Source of the DNA: Paenirhodobacter enshiensis
GTDB taxonomy: Bacteria > Pseudomonadota > Alphaproteobacteria > Rhodobacterales > Rhodobacteraceae
NCBI RefSeq assembly: GCF_000740785.1
Contig: NZ_JFZB01000018.1
Span: 16,427-80,426, forward strand
Direction: 5' to 3'
DNA: 64,000 bases
Below are positions 34,981 through 44,228 of the stretch, in pieces (the first letter of the stretch is position 1; each line of letters starts with the position of its first letter). Both the position numbers and the translations under genes were made by a program. The notes below the pieces were generated by a model. The model did not search any database. It was not told where the DNA came from and saw only the letters and a program-made list of their open reading frames with translations.

Positions 34981-35889
34981 ATGATGGACCTTCCCCTTCT
35001 CGTCGGTCAGGTGTTCAACGGCTTCAGCGTCGCCTCGCTGTTCATCCTCGCCACGCTCGGACTCGCGCTCAGCTTCGGGCTGATGCGGGTCATCAACATG
35101 GCGCATGGCGAGATGCTGATGCTGGGCGGTTACCTGGCCTATCTGACCTTCCTGCTGGTTCCCGGCCCGCTGGCCATCCTGATCGCGCTGCCGGTCGCGT
35201 TTCTGGGTGCCGCGGCGCTTGGCGCGGTGCTCGAGGTGACGGTGATCCACCGGCTGGCGTCGCGCCCGCTCGATACGCTGCTCGCGACCTGGGGGGTCAG
35301 CCTGATCCTGCAACAGGCGGCGCGCTCGATCTTCGGGGCCATCGGGGTCAGCGTGACGGCGCCCGGCTGGCTGAACCACACGATCAGCATCGCCACGGGG
35401 CCGCTCGCCGGGCTGACGCTGCCGGCGACGCGGATCTTCATCATGGTGGTGGCGGTGGCGGTGCTTCTCGCGCTCGGTCTGTTCATCACCAAAAGCCGCA
35501 TCGGCCTGCTGGTGCGCGCGGTCAACCAGGACCGGATGATGGCGGCGGCCTCGGGCATCGACGTGCGCCGGGTCGATCTGGTGGTGTTCTCGCTCGGCAC
35601 CGGGATCGCGGGGCTTGCGGGCGTGGTGCTGGCGCTGCTCGGTCCGGTCACGCCCTCGGTCGGGCAAAGCTACATCGTGCCGGCGTTCCTCGTGGTGGTG
35701 CTCGGCGGGCTCGGCTCGATGGTCGGCACGACCGTCGCGGCGCTGATCCTCGGGATGGTCTCGGCGCTCAGCCAGATCTTCCTCGACGTCAGCACCTCGC
35801 AGGTGCTGGTGCTGCTCTTCGTCATCGTGTTCCTGCAATTCCGTCCGCAGGGCGTCATCGCCGTGCGCTCGCGCGCGCTGGAGGACTGA
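34981..35889 (+). CDS. urtB: Urea/amide ABC transporter, permease UrtB
   Basis: This 302-residue LivH-type permease has about eight membrane segments. Key stretches are MRVINMAHGEMLMLGGYLAY (residues 35-54) and LFITKSRIGLLVRAVNQDRMMAAASGID, the ATPase-contact loop. The ATG at 34981 is placed after a GGAGAGAG ribosome-binding site; a GTG two codons earlier is also in frame. It pairs with UrtC and is separated from it by three bases. Confidence 0.92.
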   Translation: MMDLPLLVGQVFNGFSVASLFILATLGLALSFGLMRVINMAHGEMLMLGGYLAYLTFLLVPGPLAILIALPVAFLGAAALGAVLEVTVIHRLASRPLDTLLATWGVSLILQQAARSIFGAIGVSVTAPGWLNHTISIATGPLAGLTLPATRIFIMVVAVAVLLALGLFITKSRIGLLVRAVNQDRMMAAASGIDVRRVDLVVFSLGTGIAGLAGVVLALLGPVTPSVGQSYIVPAFLVVVLGGLGSMVGTTVAALILGMVSALSQIFLDVSTSQVLVLLFVIVFLQFRPQGVIAVRSRALED

Positions 35890-35892
35890 GCC

Positions 35893-36945
35893 ATGCCGAA
35901 ATATCTGTCGCAACTGTGGATCGTCGCGCTGGTGCTGGCCGTCGCCGCGCCCTGGCTGATCTCGTCTTATGAACTCAGCCTGCTCGGCCGGTTCCTCGCC
36001 ATGGCGATCCTCGCCATCGGGCTGGTGCTGCTGTGGGGCGAGGCGGGGATCCTGTCGCTCGGTCAGGGGGTGTTCTTCGGCCTCGGCGGCTATGCCATCG
36101 CGATGCACATGAAGCTGGTGTCACTGCCCGAGGGCGAGCTGCCCGATTTCATGATGTGGTCTGGCCTCGACGCGCTGCCCTGGTGGTGGGTGCCCTTCGC
36201 CAATCCGGTCTTCGCGCTGGTTGCGGTGGTGGCGCTGCCGGCGATCGTGGGGGCGCTGTTCTCCTGGCTGGTGTTCCGCCGCCGCATCGTGGGGACGTAT
36301 TTCTCGCTGATCACCCAGGCGCTGGCGCTGTGCTTCGCGACGCTTCTGGTCAGCAAGCAGGACGTCACCGGCGGGTTCAACGGGCTGACCGATTTCAAGA
36401 CGCTGTTCGGGCAGGATCTGGCATCGCCCGGCGCCCCCATTGCGCTCTATTTCGTCACGCTCGGCTTCGTGGTGCTGGCTTTCCTCGGTGCGCGCTGGCT
36501 GATCGGGTCGCGCTACGGCATCTTGCTGCGCGCCACCCGCGACGGCGAGAACCGGGTGCGGTTCCTGGGCTACAATACCACGCCTTACAAGGTCGTCGCC
36601 TTCGCCATCGCCGCGGCGCTTGCCGGTCTTGGCGGTGCGCTCTTCACCCTGCACGCCGGGGTGATCTCGCCCGCCCTCGTCGGTGTCGTCCCCTCGATCG
36701 AGATGATCGTCTGGGTCGCGGTCGGCGGGCGCTACAGCCTGTGGGGCGCCGTCGCCGGCGCGCTGATCGTGAACTTCGCCAAGGACGAGATTTCCTCGGC
36801 CCTGCCCGAGGCCTGGCTCTACGTCCTCGGTGCCGTGTTCATCCTTGTCGTGACGCTGCTGCCCAGGGGGATCGCCGGCCTCGTCCGCGATCTGGCCGGG
36901 CGCCGCGCCCTCGTCGCCACGAAGCCCCAGGAGGTGCAGAAATGA
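35893..36945 (+). CDS. urtC: Urea/amide ABC transporter, permease UrtC
   Basis: This 350-residue LivM-type permease has about nine membrane segments. GEAGILSLGQGVFFGLGGYAIAMHMKL (residues about 46-72) and the ATPase-contact loop GSRYGILLRATRDGENRVRFLGYN are typical of UrtC. The WWWVPF stretch of an extracytoplasmic loop is also usual in the family. Its stop overlaps the urtD start (ATGA). Confidence 0.92.
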   Translation: MPKYLSQLWIVALVLAVAAPWLISSYELSLLGRFLAMAILAIGLVLLWGEAGILSLGQGVFFGLGGYAIAMHMKLVSLPEGELPDFMMWSGLDALPWWWVPFANPVFALVAVVALPAIVGALFSWLVFRRRIVGTYFSLITQALALCFATLLVSKQDVTGGFNGLTDFKTLFGQDLASPGAPIALYFVTLGFVVLAFLGARWLIGSRYGILLRATRDGENRVRFLGYNTTPYKVVAFAIAAALAGLGGALFTLHAGVISPALVGVVPSIEMIVWVAVGGRYSLWGAVAGALIVNFAKDEISSALPEAWLYVLGAVFILVVTLLPRGIAGLVRDLAGRRALVATKPQEVQK

Positions 36946-37727
36946 ACGCCGCCCTCGCGAACGCCACCCCCGCCGATCCCTTCATCCTGAAGGTCGATGG
37001 CATCACCGTCGATTTCGACGGCTTCAAGGCGATCGACAATTTCTCGATGACGCTGGAACGCGGTCAGCTGCGGGTGCTGATCGGGCCGAACGGCGCGGGC
37101 AAGTCGACGCTGTGCGACACGATCATCGGCCGGGTGCGCGCCGCCTCGGGCCATGTCTGGCTGAACGGCGAGGACATTACCGCGCTCCCCGAGTTCGAGA
37201 TCGTGCGCCGCGGCATCTGCCGCAAGTTCCAGACGCCGGGGGTGCTGCCCTCGCTCACCGTGCGCGACAACCTCGCGCTCGCCGCGCGGCGCGACCGGCG
37301 CTGGTGGACCGGCTTCGGCCATGCCGTCGATGCCACCGAGCGCGTCCGCGTCGACGAGATCCTCGCCGCCATCGGCCTTGAGGACCGGGCGACGACGCTC
37401 GCCGGGCTTCTGGCGCATGGCGAGAAACAGTGGCTCGAAATCGGCATGGTCGTCGCCACCGGGGCGGAGCTGCTGCTGCTCGACGAACCCACCGCCGGCA
37501 TGGGCCCGAACGAGACCAGCCGCACCGCGAAACTCATCAAGTCGCTGCTCGGCAAGCACGCGGTTCTGGTGATCGACCACGACATGAAATTCGTCGAGGA
37601 ACTCGGCGGCAAGGTCACGGTGATGCATCAGGGCAAGTTCCTGAAGCAGGGCACGGTCGAGCAGATCCGCAACGACCCGGATGTGGCGGCGGTCTATCTC
37701 GGCCGCTCGGAACGCGAGGAGGCCTGA
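36942..37727 (+). CDS. urtD: Urea/amide ABC transporter, ATPase UrtD
   Basis: This 261-residue LivG-type ATPase has Walker A GPNGAGKST near residue 48 and the UrtD-typical RRGICRKFQTPGVLPSLTVRDNL. The signature region reads GLLAHGEKQWLEIGMVVA, as usual for UrtD, rather than LSGGQ. Walker B LLLLDEPTAGMG follows. The start overlaps the urtC stop, and urtE begins one base after its own stop codon. Confidence 0.93.
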   Translation: MNAALANATPADPFILKVDGITVDFDGFKAIDNFSMTLERGQLRVLIGPNGAGKSTLCDTIIGRVRAASGHVWLNGEDITALPEFEIVRRGICRKFQTPGVLPSLTVRDNLALAARRDRRWWTGFGHAVDATERVRVDEILAAIGLEDRATTLAGLLAHGEKQWLEIGMVVATGAELLLLDEPTAGMGPNETSRTAKLIKSLLGKHAVLVIDHDMKFVEELGGKVTVMHQGKFLKQGTVEQIRNDPDVAAVYLGRSEREEA

Positions 37728-37728
37728 G

Positions 37729-38448
37729 ATGGACACGCTTCTGAAACTCGACAAGGTCTCGGCCGCCTATGGCCAGTCGCAGGTGCTGTGGGACATCGAC
37801 CTCGCCATCGCGCGCGGCGGGGCGACGGCGCTGATCGGGCGCAACGGCGTGGGCAAGACCACGCTTCTGAACACCATCATGGGGGTGCACCGCTGCTCGG
37901 GCGGGGCGATCACCTTCGACGGCGAGGACGTGACACGCACCCCGGCGCATGGCCGCTCGCGCGCGGGCATCGGCTTCGTGCCGCAGGGCCGCCACATCTT
38001 CCCGCATCTGACGGTCGAGGAGAACCTGCTCTCCGGCCTCTCGGCGCTCGAAGGGCGCGGACGCGGGCTGATGGGGCAGGGCATCCCCGATCACATCTTC
38101 GACCTGTTCCCGAAACTCGCGCAGATCCGCGCCCGCAAGGGCGGCGTGCTCTCGGGCGGCGAGCAGCAGCAGCTCGCCATCGGCCGCGCGCTCTGCGGCC
38201 AGCCGAAGCTCCTCCTCCTCGACGAACCGACCGAGGGCATCCAGCCCAATGTCGTGCAGCAGATCGAGGCGGCGCTGCGCCGCGTGCGCCGCGAGCTCGG
38301 CGTGACCATCGTGATCGTCGAGCAATATCTCGACTTCGCCTGGTCCTTCGCCGACGATTATTGCGTGCTGCTGAACGGCCGGGTGGAGCGTCAGGGCAGC
38401 ACCCGCACCGACAGCGCGGCCGACGTCGCCCACCTGGTCAACGTCTGA
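37729..38448 (+). CDS. urtE: Urea/amide ABC transporter, ATPase UrtE
   Basis: This 239-residue LivF-type ATPase has Walker A GRNGVGKTTL, signature LSGGEQQQLAIGRAL, and Walker B LLLDEPTEGIQPN. The P-T-E-G-I-Q form is typical for UrtE. A GAGGAGG ribosome-binding site lies at the end of urtD. It is the last gene of urtABCDE and is followed by a terminator and a palindromic repeat. Confidence 0.94.
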   Translation: MDTLLKLDKVSAAYGQSQVLWDIDLAIARGGATALIGRNGVGKTTLLNTIMGVHRCSGGAITFDGEDVTRTPAHGRSRAGIGFVPQGRHIFPHLTVEENLLSGLSALEGRGRGLMGQGIPDHIFDLFPKLAQIRARKGGVLSGGEQQQLAIGRALCGQPKLLLLDEPTEGIQPNVVQQIEAALRRVRRELGVTIVIVEQYLDFAWSFADDYCVLLNGRVERQGSTRTDSAADVAHLVNV

Positions 38449-38458
38449 AACCGAAGCC

Positions 38459-38481
38459 CCCGCGCCGCAATCCGGCGCGGG
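38459..38481 (+). terminator. Terminator after urtE
   Basis: The stem CCCGCGCCG/CGGCGCGGG (9 bp, loop CAATC) starts 11 bases after urtE and is followed by CTCTTCCCCTTT. It separates the urt operon from the convergent regulator genes. Confidence 0.75.
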
Positions 38482-38504
38482 CTCTTCCCCTTTCGGCTTT
38501 CCAT

Positions 38505-38549
38505 AAATATCCCGGGGGAGTCTCCGAAGGAGACGGGGGCAGAGCCCCC
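38505..38549 (-). repeat. Modular palindromic intergenic repeat, copy 3
   Basis: Read on the minus strand this matches copy 1 (2054-2098) across 45 bases with one visible difference in the central hairpin (CTTCGG for CTCCGG). It sits between convergent urtE and the response regulator gene, 20 bases before the latter's stop. Confidence 0.8.
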
Positions 38550-38569
38550 TTCTTCCCCCACCGCCCGCG

Positions 38570-39490
38570 CTACCCCCGCTCGGCCAGCGCCTTCACCGCC
38601 ATCGCGGCCGCTGTCGCCCGGTTCTCGGCGCCCATCTTGTCGAACACCTGTTCGAGGTGCTTCTTCACCGTCCGCGGGCTGATTCCGAGGATCTCTGAAA
38701 TGTCGAGGTTCGCCTTCCCCTCGGCAAGCCACAGCAGGATCTCGGCCTCGCGCCCGGTCAGCCCGAAGCGCGTGCGCAACAGCCCCTCGCGCAGGCCCGG
38801 CGTCTCCTCGCTCACCCGATAGAGAAACTCGTCCGGCCCGATGGCGTTGAGCCAGGCGAAATCCACCTGCCGCGCGCCGAGGCGCAGCGTCACCACCTGC
38901 CCCCCGCCCGCGCCGCCAAGCGCCAGAAGCCGTTCGGCGAAACTCGGGCTCAGCCCCGGCGCGCCGCCCTCGCCTGTCCCGAACAGCTCGCCGAGCAGGC
39001 TCTCGGTGCGCGGCGTGCACCACAACAGCCGGCCGCGCCCGTCGATCGACAGCAGGTTGCGCCCCGTCGCGTCGAGCGCCGCCCGTGCCCCGAAGGCCAC
39101 CCGCGCATTCGCCAGATGCACCCGGATCCGCGCCACCAGCTCATCAAGCACGATAGGCTTCGTCACGTAATCCACCCCGCCCGCGGCCAGCCCCTCGACC
39201 ACATGCTCGGTCTCGCTCAGCCCGGTCATGAAGATCACCGGGACATGCTCGGCGCCCGGCGTGCGCTTGATCGCGCGGGTGGTCTCGAAGCCCGACAGGC
39301 CGGGCATCACCGCATCCATCAGGATCAGGTCGGGCGTGATGCGCTCAAGCCTGCGCAAGGCCGCCTCGCCGCTCGTCGCGACCAGCGCGGTCATGCCGGC
39401 CTGTTCCAGCGTCTCGGTCAGAAGGCCCAGATTGTCGGGGGAATCGTCGACGATCAGGATGCGGTCGCGCCGCGTGGCATCGGGGGTCAT
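38570..39490 (-). CDS. Response regulator: receiver, PAS-like linker and LuxR-type DNA-binding domain
   Basis: This 306-residue regulator has a receiver domain (about residues 10-125) with acidic pair VDDSPD and phosphoacceptor D59 in LILMDAVMPG. A middle segment (about 130-225) looks PAS-like (GRNLLSIDGRGRLLWCTPRTESLL). A LuxR-type helix-turn-helix ends the protein (LTGREAEILLWLAEGKANLDISEILGISPRTVKKHLEQVF). Its start overlaps the stop of the kinase gene (ATGA), so the two are made together and almost certainly form one phosphorelay. The adjacent urt operon, convergent with it, is the likely target through the palindrome at 33545. Confidence 0.92.
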   Translation of the reverse strand: MTPDATRRDRILIVDDSPDNLGLLTETLEQAGMTALVATSGEAALRRLERITPDLILMDAVMPGLSGFETTRAIKRTPGAEHVPVIFMTGLSETEHVVEGLAAGGVDYVTKPIVLDELVARIRVHLANARVAFGARAALDATGRNLLSIDGRGRLLWCTPRTESLLGELFGTGEGGAPGLSPSFAERLLALGGAGGGQVVTLRLGARQVDFAWLNAIGPDEFLYRVSEETPGLREGLLRTRFGLTGREAEILLWLAEGKANLDISEILGISPRTVKKHLEQVFDKMGAENRATAAAMAVKALAERG

Positions 39491-42400
39491 CGGTCCTCCC
39501 TCAGGATGGCGGCGAAACCGTCGAGATCGAATGCGTCGAGCTTCGCCCGCAACCGCGCGAGCAGGCCGGCATCGGCGAAACCCGCCGCCTCCATCGCGTC
39601 GAGCTTGTCGCGGATGCCCCGCACATAACCGATTTCCGCCAGATTGCCGAGTTCGTCGAGGTCTCGGGCGGGATCGGTGGCGGTCGGGGCCGGGCCGGGC
39701 GCTGGCGCGTGCGCCTCTTTGGCCGGCGCAAGGTCGAGGGGCTCCGGCCCGCTCACGTCAGACCCGTGCAGCCACGCCAGTCCCAGCAATTCGCCGATCT
39801 GGGCGAGCAGCCGCGCCTCGGTGAAAGGTTTCGCCAGGAAGGCGTCATAGCTGCCATCGGTGCTGCGCCCCTCGGTCGCCGGGCGGTCATAGGCATTGGC
39901 CGAGAGCATCAGGATCCGGGTCTCGGGCCAGGTCGCGCGGATCCGCGCCGCCAGCTCCCAGCCGTTCATCTCGGGCATGAACACATCGAGGATCGCCAGA
40001 TCCGGCACCAGCCCGGGCAGCAGGCGCAGCGCCTCGGACGCGCTCGGCGTCACCGTCACCACGAAGCCGAGCGGCGCCAGCAACTGCCGCATCAGCCCGA
40101 GGTGCAGCTCGTCATCGTCGACCACCAGCACCTTGCGCGACGGCCCGGCATAGCCGCAGATCAGCTGGCCCCCGGTGGTTTCCGCCCGCTCGGGGGCGGC
40201 GGCGAACAGCAGCACCCGCACGGTGACCGTGGTGCCGGTGCCGGGGCTGCTGCGGAACTCCATCTCGCCGCCCATGATCTCGGTCAGCAGCTTGGTGATG
40301 GTCAGCCCGAGCCCGGTTCCCGGCACCGCACGCGCCGCACTCGACGAGCCGCGCTCGAACGGTTTGAAGATGCGCTCGATGTCCTCGGGCGGGATGCCGA
40401 TGCCGGTATCGGCGATCTCGAACAGGCAGGTGTGGCCCTTGTAGCGCACGGTGAAGGTGACCTCGCCGGCCTCGGTGAATTTCACCGCGTTCGACAGCAG
40501 GTTGATCAGGATCTGCTTCAGCCGCTTGGCATCGGTCAGCACGGTTTCGGGCAGGTAATCCGGGCACTGATAGCGGAACGCGATGCCCTTGGCCTGCGCC
40601 TGCAAGGTGAACATGTCGGCCAGCTGATCGAGCATCTCGCGCAGCCGCAGCCGGTCGCGGGTCAGCATCAGCGTGCCGGATTCGATCTTGGAAATGTCGA
40701 GCAGCCCATCGACCAGATCGGCCAGATGCTCGGCCGAGCGGCGGATCACCCGCACCCCCTGACCGCGTGTGCCCGATCCCTGCGCCGCGCTTCCCTGCGT
40801 GTCGCGTTCGAGCAGCTGCGCATAACCGAGGATCGAGTTCAGCGGCGTGCGGATCTCGTGGCTGAGGCCGGCGATATAGCGGGTCTTGGCGAAATTCGCC
40901 GATTCCGCCGCCTCTTTCGCCTTTTGCAGCGCGCTGTCGGTGCGTTCATGCGCCTCGATCTCGTCCATCAGGGTGACGGCTTGGCGCTCGAACTCGGTCT
41001 CGGCGACGCGGCGGCTTTCGTTCGCCAGCACCAGCAGCCAGGCGGCGATGCCCGACAGGATGAACAGCGTCAGGAATACCGCCCACAAGACGCCATCGAC
41101 CGTGGCGCGCCCGGCCGGGTTCATGCCCTGCGTGACGTTCGCGTGGATCAGCCCGAGCATCGCCGCCACGATGACGTCAAACGTCACCAGCGTCGCCGCG
41201 AACCGGCCGAGCCGCGACATCCCGAACTGCACCACGCCTTCGGGCAACCAGCGGCGCGCGATCCCCTCGGTCTGCGAGGCGACATCGGCGCCCGGCCGGC
41301 ACAGGTCGTGACAGCGCCCCTCAAGCGTGCAGCACAGCGAGCAGATCGGCCCGTCATAGGCCGGGCAAAACGCCATGTCGGCGGGCTCGAAGGCGTTTTC
41401 GCAGATCGAGCAACGCACCTTTCCCCCCGTCGTCGCCAGATCGGGCGAGCGGCGCGCGATGTAATACCGCCCTCCCGTCGCCCAGGCGATCGCCGGCGCG
41501 GCCACGAAGGCCACCGTCAGCCCGATGAGCGAACACAACGCCGCCGCCGCCTCGCCGAACAGGCCGAAGAAACACGCCGTCGAAACCGCGACCGACAGCG
41601 CCATCGCCCCGGTGCCGACGGGGTTGATGTCGTAAAGATGGGCGCGCTTGAACTCGATCCGCTTCGGCGACAGGCCGAGCGGCTTGTTCACCATCAGATC
41701 GGCGACCAGCGCCCCCATCCAGCCGACGGCGAGGTTGGCGTAAAGCGACAGCATCCCCTCTATGATGCTGAACACGCCGGTCTCCATCAGCAACAGCGCG
41801 AGGAGCACGTTGAACACCACCCAGACCACGCGCCCCGGATGCGAATGCGTCAGCCTTGAGAAGAAATTCGACCAGGCGATGGAGCCGGCATAGGCGTTCG
41901 TCACGTCGATCTTCACCTGACACACCACCACGAACACCCCGGTCAGGGCGAGCGCGACGCCGGGCGAATGCAGCAGGTTCAGGAAGGCGAGGTTGTAGAT
42001 CTCGGCCGGCTGGACGGCGCGGTCTTCGCTCAGCCCCGCGTTCAGCGCCAGATAGGTCAGGAACGAGCCGAGCAGGATTTTCAGCCCCCCGATCCACACC
42101 CAGCCCGGCCCCGAGATCAGCATCGCCGCCCACCAGCGGGCGCGGTTGTGCCGGGTCTCGGGCGGCAGGAAGCGCAGATAGTCGACCTGTTCGCCGATCT
42201 GCGGCAGCAGCGACAACAGGATCGAGAAGGCCGCGCCGAAGCCGAGCAGGCTGATTGCGCCCGGCCCCTGCCAATGGCCGGAAAATCCGATCCAGCCGGG
42301 GATCTCGGCGTGCCCCGCGACGGCGATATAGACGAGCGGCGCGATCTGCAGGATCAGCCAGACGGGCTGCGTCGCGATCTGCATCCGGCTGATGATCCGC

Positions 42401-42900
42401 ACCCCGAAGGCCGCGAAGGGGATCACCACCAGCGCGCTGATCATATGGGCAAGCCACAGCGGGATCCCCCACACCATGGTCAGCGCGACGGACATGATGC
42501 TCGCCTCGATCGAGAACAGCACGAAGGTGAACGAGGCGTAGATCAGCGACGTGATGGTCGAGCCGAGATAGCCGAACCCCGCGCCGCGCGACAGAAGGTC
42601 GATGTCCACCCCCGCCTTCGCCGCGTGATAGACCACCGGCAGGCCAAGCGCGAAGGTCAGCACCGTCATCGCGATCACCGCGACGATCACATTGGGCACG
42701 CCATAGGCCAGCGACAGCGTGCCGCCGATCGACTCGCAGGCCAGGAACGCGATGGCCCCGAGCGCGGTATTGCCGATGCGGAACGGGCTCTTGCGCGCCT
42801 CGGTCGCGGTGAAGCGCAACGAGAAATCTTCGAGCGTCTGATCCGCCACCCATTTGTTGTAGGCGCGGCGCGCGTGGCCGATGCGCTGCGGTCTGCTCAT
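39487..42900 (-). CDS. Hybrid sensor: NCS1 nucleobase permease fused to Cys-rich segment, histidine kinase and receiver
   Basis: This protein of 1137 residues joins transport-like and signalling parts. Residues about 1-490 resemble an NCS1 cytosine/allantoin permease with roughly twelve membrane segments (NKWVADQTLEDFSLRFTA at the N-terminus; ETRHNRARWWAAML). A cysteine-rich stretch follows at about 500-550 (CSICENAFEPADMAFCP, CSLCC, CHDLC), likely zinc-binding. Two further membrane helices come next (about 580-660). HisKA has phospho-acceptor H681 in GLSHEIRTPLNSILGY, then an HATPase domain (NLLSNAVKF; DTGIGIPPEDIERIFKPFERG), a receiver with D972 in LAILDVFMPEMNG, and a short C-terminal helical tail. 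ATG at 42900 is preferred to the longer frame at 42957. It probably senses a nucleobase, ureide or related nitrogen compound. Confidence 0.88.
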   Translation of the reverse strand: MSRPQRIGHARRAYNKWVADQTLEDFSLRFTATEARKSPFRIGNTALGAIAFLACESIGGTLSLAYGVPNVIVAVIAMTVLTFALGLPVVYHAAKAGVDIDLLSRGAGFGYLGSTITSLIYASFTFVLFSIEASIMSVALTMVWGIPLWLAHMISALVVIPFAAFGVRIISRMQIATQPVWLILQIAPLVYIAVAGHAEIPGWIGFSGHWQGPGAISLLGFGAAFSILLSLLPQIGEQVDYLRFLPPETRHNRARWWAAMLISGPGWVWIGGLKILLGSFLTYLALNAGLSEDRAVQPAEIYNLAFLNLLHSPGVALALTGVFVVVCQVKIDVTNAYAGSIAWSNFFSRLTHSHPGRVVWVVFNVLLALLLMETGVFSIIEGMLSLYANLAVGWMGALVADLMVNKPLGLSPKRIEFKRAHLYDINPVGTGAMALSVAVSTACFFGLFGEAAAALCSLIGLTVAFVAAPAIAWATGGRYYIARRSPDLATTGGKVRCSICENAFEPADMAFCPAYDGPICSLCCTLEGRCHDLCRPGADVASQTEGIARRWLPEGVVQFGMSRLGRFAATLVTFDVIVAAMLGLIHANVTQGMNPAGRATVDGVLWAVFLTLFILSGIAAWLLVLANESRRVAETEFERQAVTLMDEIEAHERTDSALQKAKEAAESANFAKTRYIAGLSHEIRTPLNSILGYAQLLERDTQGSAAQGSGTRGQGVRVIRRSAEHLADLVDGLLDISKIESGTLMLTRDRLRLREMLDQLADMFTLQAQAKGIAFRYQCPDYLPETVLTDAKRLKQILINLLSNAVKFTEAGEVTFTVRYKGHTCLFEIADTGIGIPPEDIERIFKPFERGSSSAARAVPGTGLGLTITKLLTEIMGGEMEFRSSPGTGTTVTVRVLLFAAAPERAETTGGQLICGYAGPSRKVLVVDDDELHLGLMRQLLAPLGFVVTVTPSASEALRLLPGLVPDLAILDVFMPEMNGWELAARIRATWPETRILMLSANAYDRPATEGRSTDGSYDAFLAKPFTEARLLAQIGELLGLAWLHGSDVSGPEPLDLAPAKEAHAPAPGPAPTATDPARDLDELGNLAEIGYVRGIRDKLDAMEAAGFADAGLLARLRAKLDAFDLDGFAAILREDR

Positions 42901-43041
42901 GTCGCGAAAACCCCGATTGTGCCGGCGGAGGCGGGCATCCTCCGGGTATCGGCGCAACGGCGGGCTTTGACAACCGCCGCGCCGGTCAGACGGGGTGCAA
43001 CGGCGGCGTCACGCGCGAAAATGCGGCAGATCAGCCGCAGA

Positions 43042-43464
43042 TCAACCGCGGCGCACCGCGATTTCCGGCCCGCCGGCGAGGGTATTGCTGACGGTGCAGA
43101 TGCCTTCCGCCATGTGGATCAGCTGGTCGCGCGTCGCGTCGTCGAAATCGCCGCCGATGTGCAACACGGCCTCGATCCTCGCGACGCGCGAGGGGCCTTC
43201 GGCGGCTTTCTCGCCGCGCACCTCGGCGCTGACCTCGCCGAGCCGGTCGGTCACCCCGAGCCTGGTCGCCGCGCTGCGGATGCTGAGCGCGAGGCAGGCG
43301 GCGAGCGAGGCATAGAGCAGATCGAGCGGGTTGAACCCCGGCGCGCTGACCCCGGTCACCAGATCGAGCTGACCGCCGGTCGGCGTCGAGAGCACCGGCA
43401 TCGCGCCTTTCTCCATGCGGGCGGTGGCGCCGGTGTCGCGGGTGCGGATCTTCAGATCGGCCAT
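43042..43464 (-). CDS. OsmC family protein, probable thiol peroxidase
   Basis: This 140-residue protein has the OsmC/Ohr pattern: FNPLDLLYASLAACLALSIRSAA carries the first reactive cysteine (about residue 62) and MAEGICTVSNTLAGG the second (about 125). Such proteins reduce organic hydroperoxides or act on related reactive species. The start follows an AGGAG eight bases upstream; the longer frame from 43518 adds an arginine-rich leader with no support. It is followed on the same strand by two flavin-binding proteins upstream, perhaps a loose redox group. Confidence 0.9.
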   Translation of the reverse strand: MADLKIRTRDTGATARMEKGAMPVLSTPTGGQLDLVTGVSAPGFNPLDLLYASLAACLALSIRSAATRLGVTDRLGEVSAEVRGEKAAEGPSRVARIEAVLHIGGDFDDATRDQLIHMAEGICTVSNTLAGGPEIAVRRG

Positions 43465-43537
43465 CGGGGGCTCCTGTCGGTTTCGGCCGATCCTGCGCCG
43501 CCTGGCGGCCCGGGGCAAGGGGGTGCGGCGCCGGATT

Positions 43538-44143
43538 TCACACGGTCGGGCGGGCCATGCGGAACACCGTCTCGATCGCCGCGAAGTCGAGATAACCCAG
43601 ACGTGTCAGCGGCTTGTATCGGGTCACGTCGAACCGCCCGTCGACGATGCAATCGTCGCGCAGATGGATCGCCTCGACCCGGGCGACGATCAGGCGATTG
43701 TGCGCACCTTCGAGCGCGATGTGCCGGCTCATCCGGCATTCGAGTGCGGCGGGTGCATGGCTCAGTCGCGGGCAGTCTATGGTCTTGCACGGCTCCGTCG
43801 CGAGGCCGAGGCGCGCCGCCTCGTCGGTCTCGCGCGGGAAGGGGGCAGAGGAGGCGTTCAGCGCCTCGCGGTCGTCGTAACCCGCGATGTTGACGCAGAA
43901 CACGCCGGTTTCGACGATGTTCGACAGGCTGTCCTTGCCGATGTCGCGGTCGCTCTTGTGCCCGACCGAGGAGATGACGATCTGCGGCGGATCGTAGGCG
44001 ACGGCGGTGAAGAACGAATAGGGCGAGAGGTTCACCGCCCCCGCGCCGTCGCGGCTGGAGATCCAGGCGATGGGGCGCGGCGAGACGATGGCGGTCAGCG
44101 GATCGACCTGCATCCCCGATCCGTCGCGGGTCAGATAGAACAT
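43538..44143 (-). CDS. FMN-binding split-barrel flavin reductase family protein (DIM6/NTAB type)
   Basis: This 201-residue protein has the split-barrel motifs: VSPRPIAWISSRDGAGAVNLSPYSFF near residues 20-46 binds FMN phosphate, followed by PPQIVISSVGHKSDRDIGKDSLSNI. It probably uses FMN with NAD(P)H, as a flavin reductase or a small oxidoreductase. The ATG at 44143 has a GGGAGGAG ribosome-binding site. It lies next to another split-barrel protein in the same orientation. Confidence 0.85.
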   Translation of the reverse strand: MFYLTRDGSGMQVDPLTAIVSPRPIAWISSRDGAGAVNLSPYSFFTAVAYDPPQIVISSVGHKSDRDIGKDSLSNIVETGVFCVNIAGYDDREALNASSAPFPRETDEAARLGLATEPCKTIDCPRLSHAPAALECRMSRHIALEGAHNRLIVARVEAIHLRDDCIVDGRFDVTRYKPLTRLGYLDFAAIETVFRMARPTV

Positions 44144-44228
44144 TGGGGCTCCTCCCGTGGTTGCGGCGGCCATTGTGCCGGTTTCTTCGCCGCGGGCAAC
44201 CGGCGCGCACGGGCCGGGGCAAGCGTCG

